From positions 62,001 to 126,000 of the forward strand of contig NZ_JACHWH010000008.1 in NCBI RefSeq assembly GCF_014191255.1: a stretch of DNA of 64,000 nt, given 5' to 3'. The notes under the pieces are model-generated. The model worked only from the letters and a program-made list of their open reading frames with translations. It was not told the DNA's origin and made no database searches. The first letter of the stretch is position 1; every line of letters begins with the position of its first letter. The translations under genes were made by a program, and so were the position numbers. This document shows positions 43,001 to 51,511 of the stretch, piece after piece. This DNA is from Amycolatopsis bartoniae. Its GTDB lineage: Bacteria > Actinomycetota > Actinomycetes > Mycobacteriales > Pseudonocardiaceae.

Positions 43001-43555
43001 ATGGTGACACCTGAGAACGGGACCGCCGGGGTGGCGGCGGTGGCCCGTGAGGTCGAGGAGTTCGTGGCGGCCGCGGGCTGGGACCAGCCGGCGCAGCTGT
43101 TCGCGCTGGTGCCCACCGAGGAACTGCTGCGGCAGGAGCCGGACCTGGCTGGCCAGCTGGACGCGGCGAGCCCGCTGACGCCGGTCGCGCAGGACGAGCT
43201 GCCCGACGGGGACCTGGCCGAGGCGCTGGGCCGGATCGCGTGGCCCGAGGCCGTGGTGGGCTGCGCCGTCGCGCAGGAGATCATCGTGTTGCCGCCGAGC
43301 GCGGAGGCCGAGCTGCCGGGCGGCGAGACGACGGACGTCGAGCGGCTGCGCCAGGCCGCGGCCGACCACCCGGACCGCACCGAGGCGCGGCTGGTGGCGG
43401 CGGTGCTCCGCGACGGGCCCGCGGCGTGCGTGATGCGCCTGCGCGGTTACGCGGTCTCGCCGGACGACTCGGGCGAAGCGGTCGACGAGGTCATCGAGCA
43501 CCCCGACCTGGCGCCGAACCTCCTGGAAGCCCTACGGGCGACGCTGGTGCCGTAG
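43001..43555 (+). CDS. PPA1309-family protein
   Basis: 184-residue acidic cytoplasmic protein. VAAVAREVEEFVAAAGWDQPAQLFALVPTEELLRQEP, then WPEAVVGCAVAQEIIVLPPSAEAELP, AARLVAAVLRDGPAACVMRLR and a C-terminal EVIEHPDLAPNLLEALRATL are conserved in this actinobacterial family of unknown function. It occupies the usual position between UPF0182 and the PDZ protease gene, converging on the latter. Confidence 0.85.
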   Translation: MVTPENGTAGVAAVAREVEEFVAAAGWDQPAQLFALVPTEELLRQEPDLAGQLDAASPLTPVAQDELPDGDLAEALGRIAWPEAVVGCAVAQEIIVLPPSAEAELPGGETTDVERLRQAAADHPDRTEARLVAAVLRDGPAACVMRLRGYAVSPDDSGEAVDEVIEHPDLAPNLLEALRATLVP

Positions 43556-43561
43556 CGCCGG

Positions 43562-44719
43562 TCAGCAGGACGGCGCCGGGCGGCCGGCCTTGAGGTCGTC
43601 GAGCGCGGTGAGGGCCGAGTCGAGGGTGGTGACCTTCACGAGCTTGAGCCCGTCGGGCACGGCGGCGGCGGCCTCGGCGCAGTTCTGCGCCGGCGTGAGG
43701 AACACGGTCGCCCCGGCCTCGCGGGCTCCGACGACCTTGAAGGAGATGCCGCCGATCGCGCCGACGTTGCCCTTCTCGTCGATCTCCCCGGTGCCCGCGA
43801 CGTGCTCGCCGGGGACCAGTTCGCCGGGGGTGAGCCGGTCGACGATGGCGAGCGCGAACATCAGCCCTGCCGACGGGCCGCCGACGTCCTGCAGTGACAC
43901 CTTCACGTCGAACGGCACGTCCGCCCGGTCGACCGGCTGCAGTCCCATGAAGCCCTGCGGCGTGTTCGGGTCGGGGTTCGGGGCGAGCGCGAGGGTGCTC
44001 GTGCGGGGCGCGTCGGTGCCGTGCTGGAAGGTGATCGAGACCGTCTGCCCGGGCTTGGTGCCGACGAGCGCGGCGCGCACATCGTCCTCCTGGGTGACCT
44101 GCTTGCCGTTGACCGTCAGCAGCCGGTCGCCCGCGGCGAGCACCTTGTCGGCGGGGCTGCCCGCGACGACGTCCTGGGCGAGCACCTTGATCGGGTAGCC
44201 GAGGTGGCGCAGGGCCGCGACCTCGGCGTTGCTCTGGGAGTCCTGGAACTCCTTGACGTTCTCCTGCTGGACCTGCTCGTCGCTCTCCCCCGGCTTGAAG
44301 TACTCCTCCCGGGGCGCGAGCGCGTAGCGGCCGCTGGCCCAGAGGCCGAGCGCGCCGAACAGGGTGATCTGGTCGTTGAGCGAGACCGTGGTCATGCGCA
44401 GCTCGCCGCCCGTGGGGTAGGTCTGCTGGCCACTGATCTGGATGACGGGGGCGCCGTTGACGTCACCGAGGGTGTCGTAGGTGGGGCCGGGGCCGATCGC
44501 GACGTAGGGCACGCGGACGAACGCGCCGGTGAGCCCGAAGGCGACGACGAGGAGCGCGCTCAGCAGCACTGTCCAGCCGCGGCGGGTGAGGCGTTTGTTC
44601 CCGGTGGTGGCGGGTGTCCGCCGCGTCCGCTTCGCGCTGTCGTCCTCGGCTGTGGCCGGGCCGGCCGCGCTCGCCGGGGTCGCACCTCGACCTGTGGTTT
44701 CCTCGCGGGACTCGCTCAC
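43562..44719 (-). CDS. YlbL-like PDZ/Lon-fold membrane protease
   Basis: 385-residue protein with a Pro/Thr-rich cytoplasmic N-terminus and one membrane segment (WTVLLSALLVVAFGLTGAFV, about 49-68). A PDZ domain follows (VLAQDVVAGSPADKVLAAGDRLLTVNGKQVT, about 188-220), then a Lon-type S16 protease domain with catalytic Ser in GGPSAGLMFALAI and Lys in GGISFKVVGAREAGA. It is the homologue of Rv3194c. GTG start. It is probably an extracytoplasmic regulatory protease. Confidence 0.93.
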   Translation of the reverse strand: MSESREETTGRGATPASAAGPATAEDDSAKRTRRTPATTGNKRLTRRGWTVLLSALLVVAFGLTGAFVRVPYVAIGPGPTYDTLGDVNGAPVIQISGQQTYPTGGELRMTTVSLNDQITLFGALGLWASGRYALAPREEYFKPGESDEQVQQENVKEFQDSQSNAEVAALRHLGYPIKVLAQDVVAGSPADKVLAAGDRLLTVNGKQVTQEDDVRAALVGTKPGQTVSITFQHGTDAPRTSTLALAPNPDPNTPQGFMGLQPVDRADVPFDVKVSLQDVGGPSAGLMFALAIVDRLTPGELVPGEHVAGTGEIDEKGNVGAIGGISFKVVGAREAGATVFLTPAQNCAEAAAAVPDGLKLVKVTTLDSALTALDDLKAGRPAPSC

Positions 44720-44822
44720 GCGGGACAGCGTACGGTGACGGGCACCGGCCGCGGATCACCAGCCCTCGCCGGGCGTGTGCGGTAGTGGCGTGCACCGGGG
44801 GTCGGCCGCGTACGGTGGTGTT

Positions 44823-46232
44823 ATGAGCAACCTCCCCTTCGGCTTCGGACTCCCCGATCCGGACAAGCGTGGTGAAAACGAGCCCGGGGGTGGCGGCCAG
44901 TCCGGGGCCGACGCCTTCAACCAGCTGGGACAGATGCTCAGCCAGCTGGGTCAGATGCTCAGCCAGGCCGGCAACTCCAGCGGGCCGGTGAACTACGACC
45001 TGGCGAAGCAGATCGCGCTGCAGAAGCTGGGCTCGTCCGGCGGTGGCCAGATCGGTTTCACGTCGGGTGGGGACGCCGACACCGCGGTGCGCGACGCCGC
45101 GCACCTGGCGGAGCTGTGGCTCGACGCGGCGACCATCCTGCCCGCGGGCGCGAACACCACGGTGGCCTGGGCGCCGCGGGACTGGGTGCAGAAGACGTTG
45201 CCCACGTGGCAGCGGTTGTGCGACCCGGTGGCGCAGCAGGTGTCCGGCGCATGGGTGGAGGCGCTGCCCGCGGAGGCGAAGCAGGCGGCGGGGCCGCTGC
45301 TGTCGATGGTCGGGCAGATGGGTGGCATGGCGTTCGGCTCGCAGCTGGGCAACGCGCTCGCGCAGCTGGCGTCGGAGGTGCTGACGTCCACCGAGGTGGG
45401 GCTGCCGCTCGGCCCGGACGCGACGTCGGCGTTGCTGCCCGCGAACATCGAGAAGTTCACCGAGGGCCTGGAGCTGCCCAACAGCGAAGTGCTGGTGTTC
45501 CTCGCCGCGCGGGAGGCCGCGCACCAGCGGCTGTTCACGCACGTGCCGTGGCTGCGGCAGCGGTTGCTGGCGACGGTCGAGGAGTTCGCGCACGGCATCA
45601 AGGTGGACACCTCGGCGCTGGAGCAGCTGGCGGGCCAGGTGGACCCGAGCAACCCGGCCAGCATCGAAGAGGCGATGTCCTCGGGTCTGCTGGAGCCGAA
45701 GACGACGCCCGAGCAGCAGGCGGCGCTGAGCAGGTTGGAGACGCTGCTCGCGCTGGTCGAGGGCTGGGTGGACGTGGTGGTCGCCGAGGCGGTCGGTGAC
45801 AGGCTGCCGGGCGCGGGCGCACTGCGCGAGACGCTGCGCCGCAGGCGCGCGACGGGCGGCCCGGCGGAGCAGACCTTCGCGACGCTCGTCGGGCTGGAGC
45901 TGAGGCCCCGCCGGATGCGCGCGGCGTCCTCGCTGTGGAAGCTCGTGGGCGACCAGCACGGCACCGAAAAGCGCGACGGCCTCTGGTCGCACCCGGACCT
46001 CATGCCGACGGCCGAGGACTTGGACGACCCGCTGGAGTTCAGCGAGCGCCTGGGCGGCCGCTCCGAGATCGACGACTTGGACCCGATCGCCGAGCTGGAG
46101 CGCACGGAGCAGGACGAGAAGTCCGCTGAGGCCGCAGGCTCGGCTTCGGGGTCGGACACGGCTTCCGACACCGGCTCGGCTCCCGACTCGGAGCAGGACT
46201 CCGACCAGGACGAGGACGGCAAGTCCCACTGA
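44823..46232 (+). CDS. DUF2342 zinc-dependent metalloprotease-like protein
   Basis: 469-residue protein, homologue of Rv3195. A Gly/Gln-rich N-terminus contains a duplicated QLGQMLSQ. The conserved DUF2342 core has ELPNSEVLVFLAAREAAHQRLFTHVPWLRQRL, in which the REAAHxRLF helix is the presumed metal-binding segment, and LVEGWVDVVVAEA. The tail is Ser/Asp-rich and disordered (GSDTASDTGSAPDSEQDSDQDED). Its proteolytic activity is a family prediction. The ATG at 44823 is well placed, and it is divergent from the YlbL-like gene. Confidence 0.9.
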   Translation: MSNLPFGFGLPDPDKRGENEPGGGGQSGADAFNQLGQMLSQLGQMLSQAGNSSGPVNYDLAKQIALQKLGSSGGGQIGFTSGGDADTAVRDAAHLAELWLDAATILPAGANTTVAWAPRDWVQKTLPTWQRLCDPVAQQVSGAWVEALPAEAKQAAGPLLSMVGQMGGMAFGSQLGNALAQLASEVLTSTEVGLPLGPDATSALLPANIEKFTEGLELPNSEVLVFLAAREAAHQRLFTHVPWLRQRLLATVEEFAHGIKVDTSALEQLAGQVDPSNPASIEEAMSSGLLEPKTTPEQQAALSRLETLLALVEGWVDVVVAEAVGDRLPGAGALRETLRRRRATGGPAEQTFATLVGLELRPRRMRAASSLWKLVGDQHGTEKRDGLWSHPDLMPTAEDLDDPLEFSERLGGRSEIDDLDPIAELERTEQDEKSAEAAGSASGSDTASDTGSAPDSEQDSDQDEDGKSH

Positions 46233-46239
46233 CCTGAGC

Positions 46240-46273
46240 CTCCCTCACGTGGCCGACCCGCCACGTGAGGGAG
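46240..46273 (+). terminator. Terminator after DUF2342 gene
   Basis: Perfect 13-bp arms CTCCCTCACGTGG (46240-46252) and CCACGTGAGGGAG (46261-46273) with an 8-nt loop, beginning 8 bp after the stop codon. There is no U-tract, as is usual in high-GC actinobacteria. Confidence 0.75.
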
Positions 46274-47050
46274 CCATCCAGGTCCCAGCGGCCAACCACC
46301 CCAGCGGCCAACCACCCCGGCGGCCGGCACCCGCCGCCAGACCGGCGACCGACACCAGACGGGTACTCAGCTCACGGCTGCCTAGCGCGACCAAGCGTCT
46401 CCCCCTGCCGCAGCTGCTCAGCCCGCACGCATCACTCCATCGCACAACCCGCCCCGGACCCCACTGGCGCTCGATCGACTCCTCGCGCCCGGAGATCCGG
46501 CACCTGATCACGCTTCTCGCGGAACCCCGAGCCCACGCGAGGCATCCGGCATACGACCGCCTGATCTCCTGCCAGCGGGACTTCCGGCCCCGCCCCAACC
46601 AAAGCCACCCGCGGCGGTCGCGCCAAGGTCACGCCGCAGCCACGTCCGCTCCTCCCGCCTACCCGTCCCAGCCACCGGGCCCTGCTCCTCCCCCGCGCCC
46701 CCGGCCACCCGGCCCCGCTCCTCCCACGACGCGTCCGCCGCTACGGCGCGCCCGCCGCTACCGCGCGCCCGCTCCTCCCACACCCCGTCCCGGCCACCAG
46801 GACCCGCTCCTCCCCCGCGCCTTCCCAGCCACCAGCACCAGCTGCCCGCCACCCTCACCCGGACAACCAAAGCCGCCCCAAACCTCCGGCCATGAACCAC
46901 CCTCACCCGGCGCCAGCCAGGCACCCACCCCTCGTCCCGGCCCGAGCCTCCAATCACCGCACCGATCACCCGGCCCCAACCGCCAGCTCCAGCCCCCACC
47001 CCCCTGACCGGGCGCGAACCAGAGCCATCCCAGCGCTCACCCCCTACCCA
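46274..47050. other. Gene-free C-rich region with degenerate repeats
   Basis: About 780 bases between convergent genes. Open frames on both strands are low-complexity (Pro/Arg or Gly/Arg) without start context or domains. From about 46645 to 46850 the word GCTCCTCCC recurs at least five times, often followed by CCGGCCACC-like sequence at roughly 34-36-bp intervals, resembling a decayed minisatellite. I see no RNA gene. Confidence 0.5.
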
Positions 47051-47647
47051 TCACTCCTCCCCGTCTGTCTCGCTGATCCCCCAGCCCGCGGCCGCCGACA
47101 GCCCCTCCAGGTAGCCCATCGCCCGTTCCGTCTTGGGGTACCGGCGGACCAGCGCCCAGAACTCCGCGTCGTGCCCCGGGACGCGCAGGTGGGCCAGCTC
47201 GTGCACGAGCACGTAGTCCAGCACCCACGACGGCACGTCCCGCAGGCGTTCACTCACCCGGATGGTCGCGTCCGCCGGCGTGCACGACGCCCACCGCGTG
47301 CGCATCGGCGGCACCCAGCGCACGCTCTTCGGCAGCGCGTCCCGGTCCAGGTACCGCGCCGACAACTGTGCGCACCGCGCCAGCAGCGCCGCGTCGCCCT
47401 CGCGCGCCGGCGACGCCCGTCTCGACTCCGCGCGCTGCAGCTTGCGCTCCATCTCCGCGACCCAGTGCCTCTCCTCCGCTCGGCTCATCCTGGCCGGGAT
47501 GAGCACCACCAACGTGTCCCCGTCGCGGTACGCGGAGACCGTGCTCCGCCGCCGCGCACTCCGCCTGACTTCGACCTTCTGCTGCGGGTTTCTCACCTGC
47601 TCGGTGTTGTCCCGTCCCCTCAGCGAGGGCACCCGTGCGTTCGCCAC
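47051..47647 (-). CDS. YgjP/DUF45-type zinc metallopeptidase
   Basis: 198-residue protein. The metal-binding motif is YVLVHELAHLRVPGHDAEFW (HExxH plus a downstream His), preceded by MRTRWASCTPADATIRVSERLRDVPSWVLDYV, the conserved DUF45 (WLM-related) block. The start is uncertain: GTG 47647 (VANARVPS) is used. It is convergent with the DUF2342 gene and divergent from the ThiF-like gene. Such peptidases are often near DNA-repair or stress genes; the substrate is unknown. Confidence 0.85.
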   Translation of the reverse strand: MANARVPSLRGRDNTEQVRNPQQKVEVRRSARRRSTVSAYRDGDTLVVLIPARMSRAEERHWVAEMERKLQRAESRRASPAREGDAALLARCAQLSARYLDRDALPKSVRWVPPMRTRWASCTPADATIRVSERLRDVPSWVLDYVLVHELAHLRVPGHDAEFWALVRRYPKTERAMGYLEGLSAAAGWGISETDGEE

Positions 47648-47788
47648 GAGAACCAAGGTAGAGGCACCCACCGACAACTCGGGAGTGTTCGGGCCCAGAC
47701 AACCGGGGTTGTCCACAATGAATTCTTCCTGTGGATAACTCCTGTGTTCAGCTGGCGATCGCGTAGCCGACCCCTCACTGTGTGTGCC

Positions 47789-48820
47789 ATGACCGACCAA
47801 GCGACACGGCTGCCACGCCGTCCCCGCCTGCGGCCTGGCCTGGAGGTATTCGACCGCAGGCCCGGCGAGGTGCAGATCGGGCTGGACCCCCGCCACGCGA
47901 TGGTGGCGAGCGGCCTGCCGCCCGACCTGGTGCGGATCCTGCACCGCCTCGACGGGCGGCACCGCACCGACGAGCTGTTCGCACTCGCCGACAGCGAACA
48001 CGGCGACGACCTGCGTCAGCTGCTCACCTCGCTGACCAAGCTCGGGCTCGTCGAGGAGGCGTGGAACCCGGCGGGCCAGCAGCGGACAGCGGGTGAAGTC
48101 GGCCTGTGGTCGCTGCGGGGCCGCCAGCCGGGCCACGACGCGTTCACCCGCCGCGCCCACAGCGCGGTCGTCCTGCGCGGCAACGGGCGGCTCACCATCG
48201 CGATGGCCACGCTCCTCGCCGCCTCCGGCGTCGGGCACGTCGGGGTCGAGGCCGACGGCGTGGTGACGGAGCAGGACACGGGGAGCGGCTACCTGGAGTC
48301 CGACATCGGCAGGCAGCGCCGGGCGGCCGCGGTGGACGCCGTCCGGCGAGCCAACCCGGCGGGCAGGCACGCGCGCCTGCGCCGCGACCGCCAGCCGGAG
48401 CTGGTCGTCCTCGCCGACTCGATCGTGCCTGCCCCGGAGGTCATCCAGCTGCTGGTCCACGAGGGTGTTCCGCACCTGCCGGTCCGCGTCCGCGAGGGCC
48501 TCGGCATCGTGGGCCCGCTCGTCTACCCGGGCCGCAGCACGTGCATGAGCTGCGCCGACCTGCACCGCAAGTCGATGGACTCCCGGTGGCCGATGGTCGC
48601 GGGGCAGCTCGCGGGCCGGAGCCAGAGCGCCGACCTGTGCAGCGTGCAGGCCACCGCGGGCGTCGCCGTGAGCCAGATCCTCCGCGTCCTCGGGCAGGAG
48701 GACGGTCCGCCACCCGTCTGGAACGCCACGATCGAGATCGACACGTACGAGGGCACGGTCCAGCACCGCCCGTGGCCGCCGAACCCGGACTGCGCCTGCG
48801 GAGCGAGACCGAGCGGGTAG
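47789..48820 (+). CDS. ThiF/cyclodehydratase-like protein (Rv3196 type)
   Basis: 343-residue protein with an N-terminal winged-helix-like part (VEVFDRRPGEVQIGLDPRHA, then LVRILHRLDGRHRTDELFAL), then a degenerate E1-like Rossmann region (SAVVLRGNGRLTIAMATLLAASGVGHVGVE) and four Cys in two pairs (CMSCAD about residues 251-256, CACG near the C-terminus) that could bind zinc. This resembles the ThiF-fold proteins annotated as leader-peptide-binding or cyclodehydratase subunits of azol(in)e RiPP systems. No precursor peptide or other RiPP gene is nearby, and the same gene sits in the same place in mycobacteria, so a housekeeping role is likely. Confidence 0.75.
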   Translation: MTDQATRLPRRPRLRPGLEVFDRRPGEVQIGLDPRHAMVASGLPPDLVRILHRLDGRHRTDELFALADSEHGDDLRQLLTSLTKLGLVEEAWNPAGQQRTAGEVGLWSLRGRQPGHDAFTRRAHSAVVLRGNGRLTIAMATLLAASGVGHVGVEADGVVTEQDTGSGYLESDIGRQRRAAAVDAVRRANPAGRHARLRRDRQPELVVLADSIVPAPEVIQLLVHEGVPHLPVRVREGLGIVGPLVYPGRSTCMSCADLHRKSMDSRWPMVAGQLAGRSQSADLCSVQATAGVAVSQILRVLGQEDGPPPVWNATIEIDTYEGTVQHRPWPPNPDCACGARPSG

Positions 48821-48868
48821 CCCGCCCGACGGCTGCGAGGAGGTTCGATCACGGGGCACAATCGTGCG

Positions 48869-50212
48869 GTGACGGACTTCGACGACAGCGCCGACCAGGA
48901 CGGCACCGGCATCCCCCGCCGGACCGCCGCGAGAACAGCGAAACTGGCCAGCCTTCCGCTCGGCATCGCCGGGCGCGCCGTGGGCGGCTGGGGACGCAGG
49001 CTGACCGGCCAGAGCGCCGAGGAGGTCAACGCGACGCTGTCCGCCAAGGCCGCCGAGCAGCTGTTCGAGGTGCTGGGCGCGCTCAAGGGCGGCGCGATGA
49101 AGTTCGGCCAGGCGCTGAGCGTGTTCGAAGCCGCGGTGCCCGACGAGATGGCGGCGCCCTACCGCGACGCCCTGACCAGGCTGCAGGCCGCCGCGCCCCC
49201 GATGTCGAGCAGGCAGACCCACCGGGTGCTGGCGGAGCAGCTGGGCCGTTCGTGGCGCGGCCGGTTCCAGGAGTTCGACGACGAGCCGACGGCCTCGGCG
49301 AGCATCGGGCAGGTGCACCGTGCGGTCTGGCACGACGGCCGCGAGGTCGCCGTCAAGGTGCAGTACCCCGGCGCCGACGAGGCGCTGCGCAGCGATCTCC
49401 GGCAGCTGCAGCGGTTCAGCAGGCTGTTCCAGGCGTTCGTGCCCGGAACCGACGTCAAGCCCCTGCTGGCGGAGCTCGCGGCGCGGATGGACGAGGAACT
49501 GGACTACCGCGGCGAGGCCGACAACCAGCGCGCGTTCGCGAAGGCGTTCGAGGGCGACGACGAGGTCCGCATCCCGCGGGTCGTGGCGAGCGCGCCGAAG
49601 ACGCTGGTCACAGAGTGGCTCACAGGCACCCCGCTGGCCAAGATCATCGCCGGCGGCGACACCGCGACGCGGAACTCGGTGGGGACCGTGCTTGCCGAGT
49701 TCCACTACTCCTCTCCCGCGCGGGCGGGGCTGCTGCACTCCGATCCACACCCCGGCAATTTCCTCCTGCTCGACGACGGGCGGCTCGGGGTGATCGATTT
49801 CGGCGCGGTGGCGCGGTTGCCACACGGAATTCCGCGCCAGCTCGGCGAAATGACGCGACTGGCGCTCGAAGGCCGTTCCCAGGAGTTGATGAAGCTGCTG
49901 CGGGAAGCGGGCTTCGTGCGGCCGGGCACGGATTTACGGGCCGAGGACGTGCTCGCTTATTTGGCGCCGTTCACCGAGCCATTAGCGAACGAACGATTTC
50001 ATTTCACCCGCCGGTGGATGCAGCGGCAGGCGCTGCGCCTCGGCGATTCCCGCGGTCAGGACTTCCGCGTCGGCCGCTCGCTGAACCTGCCGCCGGAATA
50101 CCTCATGATTCACCGCGTCACCGCGGGTTCGACGGGCATCCTTTGTCAACTCGACGCCGAAATACCGGCCCGCGGGATTGTGGAACGGTGGCAACCGGGG
50201 TTCGCGGACTGA
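48869..50212 (+). CDS. ABC1/UbiB-family atypical kinase
   Basis: 447-residue protein of the ADCK/UbiB family, homologue of Rv3197. It has the KxGQ motif in LKGGAMKFGQALSVFE, ASIGQVHRAV with Ala-rich loop, AVKVQYPG (VAIK Lys), ExD in MDEELDYRGEADNQ, HSDPHPGNFLL (catalytic loop) and VIDFGAVARL (DFG). GTG start. It lies just upstream of the whiB7 neighbourhood; the mycobacterial homologue has been linked to macrolide tolerance with whiB7. It may regulate lipid or quinone metabolism through ATPase activity. Confidence 0.92.
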   Translation: MTDFDDSADQDGTGIPRRTAARTAKLASLPLGIAGRAVGGWGRRLTGQSAEEVNATLSAKAAEQLFEVLGALKGGAMKFGQALSVFEAAVPDEMAAPYRDALTRLQAAAPPMSSRQTHRVLAEQLGRSWRGRFQEFDDEPTASASIGQVHRAVWHDGREVAVKVQYPGADEALRSDLRQLQRFSRLFQAFVPGTDVKPLLAELAARMDEELDYRGEADNQRAFAKAFEGDDEVRIPRVVASAPKTLVTEWLTGTPLAKIIAGGDTATRNSVGTVLAEFHYSSPARAGLLHSDPHPGNFLLLDDGRLGVIDFGAVARLPHGIPRQLGEMTRLALEGRSQELMKLLREAGFVRPGTDLRAEDVLAYLAPFTEPLANERFHFTRRWMQRQALRLGDSRGQDFRVGRSLNLPPEYLMIHRVTAGSTGILCQLDAEIPARGIVERWQPGFAD

Positions 50213-50328
50213 ACCAGTTGTCCACAGGCGCCGCGTTTTCGAACGAAAGCGACCATTCGCTCCGGGGAGTTGTCCACAATTCCCGGATTCGGGTTCCCTG
50301 ACAGTCGCCGTGCCGTCACGCTGGTGGC

Positions 50329-51279
50329 ATGGCCCGAATGACTTCAGCGGAGCTCTCGGCTCTGGGCGCGGCGGAAACGGACGACGTCACCACGATCGCC
50401 CGCCTGCACGCCCAGGGCGTGAGTCCGCACGCCATCGCCTCGCGTTGCCGCGCGGGCGGTCCCTGGCGGCGGCTGCTGCCCGGTGTCGTCCTGCTCGACG
50501 AGGGGGAGCCGTCGCGGCGCCAGCAACTGCGCGCCGCCGCGTTCTACGCGGGTGCGGGCGCGCTGGTGAGCGGTATCGACTCGCTGCGCGCGCACGGCAT
50601 CCGCGTCGCACCGCGGCACCAGGTGCACATGCTCGTGCCGGCCCATCGGCGCATCCACTCCCAGGACTTCGTCCGCCTGGAGCGCACCTCGCGCCTGCCG
50701 GAGCCGAACGTGCTGCAGGGGCTGGCCTTCGCTCCGCCGGTCCGCGCCACGCTCGACGTCGCGCGCCGGGAGCGTGACGCGCAGCGCCTTCGCCGCCTGC
50801 TGGCCCTGCCGGTCTACTACGGGTTGTGCACGGCGGAGGAGCTGCGGACGGAGCTGGACGCCGGCAACCAGCGCGGGAGCGCGTCGGTGCGGGAGATGCT
50901 GCGGAACCTCGGGTCGATGGGTGAGACGTACTTGCAAGGTCTGGCACGCGAGCTGCTCGAAGTGGTGCCGCTGCCGCCCCCGGTGTGGAACGTGACGGTG
51001 TGCGACGCGCAGGGCCGCCCCATCGGCGTGGTCGACGCGTGGTGGGACGAGGTGGCGCTGGGCTGGCAGTTCGGTGCGGAGGTCCAGGAAAGCGACCGGC
51101 CGAAGCTGAACCACCTGGCGCTCACCGCCGCCGGGGTGGTGCTGGTGCGCACGGCGCCGGACCAGCTGCGCGAACAAGTCCGGCGGATCGCACAGGAACT
51201 GACCAGCGCTTTCGCCAACGCGGCGCGAAGACGCCGCCCGAAAGTACGAGCACTGGGTTCCGTCCCGGCGACGGTTTAG
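50329..51279 (+). CDS. AbiEi/DUF559-like hypothetical protein
   Basis: 316-residue protein. The N-terminal third (TIARLHAQGVSPHAIASRCRAGGPWRRLLPGVVLL) resembles the winged-helix of type IV antitoxin AbiEi-type proteins, and the C-terminal third (PIGVVDAWWDEVALGWQFGAEVQES) has the layout of the DUF559/Vsr endonuclease-like fold but with an altered D...E.E pattern. These proteins are abundant and uncharacterised in actinobacteria. No toxin gene is adjacent. Function is unknown. Confidence 0.7.
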   Translation: MARMTSAELSALGAAETDDVTTIARLHAQGVSPHAIASRCRAGGPWRRLLPGVVLLDEGEPSRRQQLRAAAFYAGAGALVSGIDSLRAHGIRVAPRHQVHMLVPAHRRIHSQDFVRLERTSRLPEPNVLQGLAFAPPVRATLDVARRERDAQRLRRLLALPVYYGLCTAEELRTELDAGNQRGSASVREMLRNLGSMGETYLQGLARELLEVVPLPPPVWNVTVCDAQGRPIGVVDAWWDEVALGWQFGAEVQESDRPKLNHLALTAAGVVLVRTAPDQLREQVRRIAQELTSAFANAARRRRPKVRALGSVPATV

Positions 51280-51308
51280 GGCGGACGCATGTACCTGTGG
51301 TTTCAGAC

Positions 51309-51327
51309 GCCCGGCCTCACGCCGGGC
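51309..51327. terminator. Hairpin between convergent genes
   Basis: GCCCGGC-CTCAC-GCCGGGC forms a perfect 7-bp stem overlapping the stop of the small zinc-ribbon gene, 30 bp after the end of the gene on the plus strand. It can act in both directions. Confidence 0.55.
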
Positions 51328-51511
51328 CCGGTCCAGACCAGTACTCGGTCGGCAGCTTGCTCTCGATGTCGCGCACGTGGTCCCGGGCGCAGCGCGGACA
51401 GAGCCAGCGCTGCGCGCCATCCTCTCGTTCGGACACCCACGCGAGCAGCACGGCCGGATCCCTTTCCGCCGCCCGCTGCGCGCCGCAGCGGCCGCACGCC
51501 TCGGCTGTCAC
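51317..51511 (-). CDS. Small zinc-ribbon protein
   Basis: 64-residue protein with two CxxC pairs (CGRCG at residues 6-10, CPRC at about 38-41), typical of a small zinc ribbon, and a conserved-looking C-terminus DIESKLPTEYW. It starts at GTG 51511, overlapping the stop of the methyltransferase gene by 4 nt, so the two are translationally coupled. Unknown function; zinc binding is inferred. Confidence 0.7.
   Translation of the reverse strand: MTAEACGRCGAQRAAERDPAVLLAWVSEREDGAQRWLCPRCARDHVRDIESKLPTEYWSGPGPA

Noticed and set aside
46249-47007. Open frames of 160-250 codons in the convergent gap
   Set aside because: Pro/Arg or Gly/Arg low-complexity on both strands, caused by C-rich repeats; no start context and no conservation signal visible.
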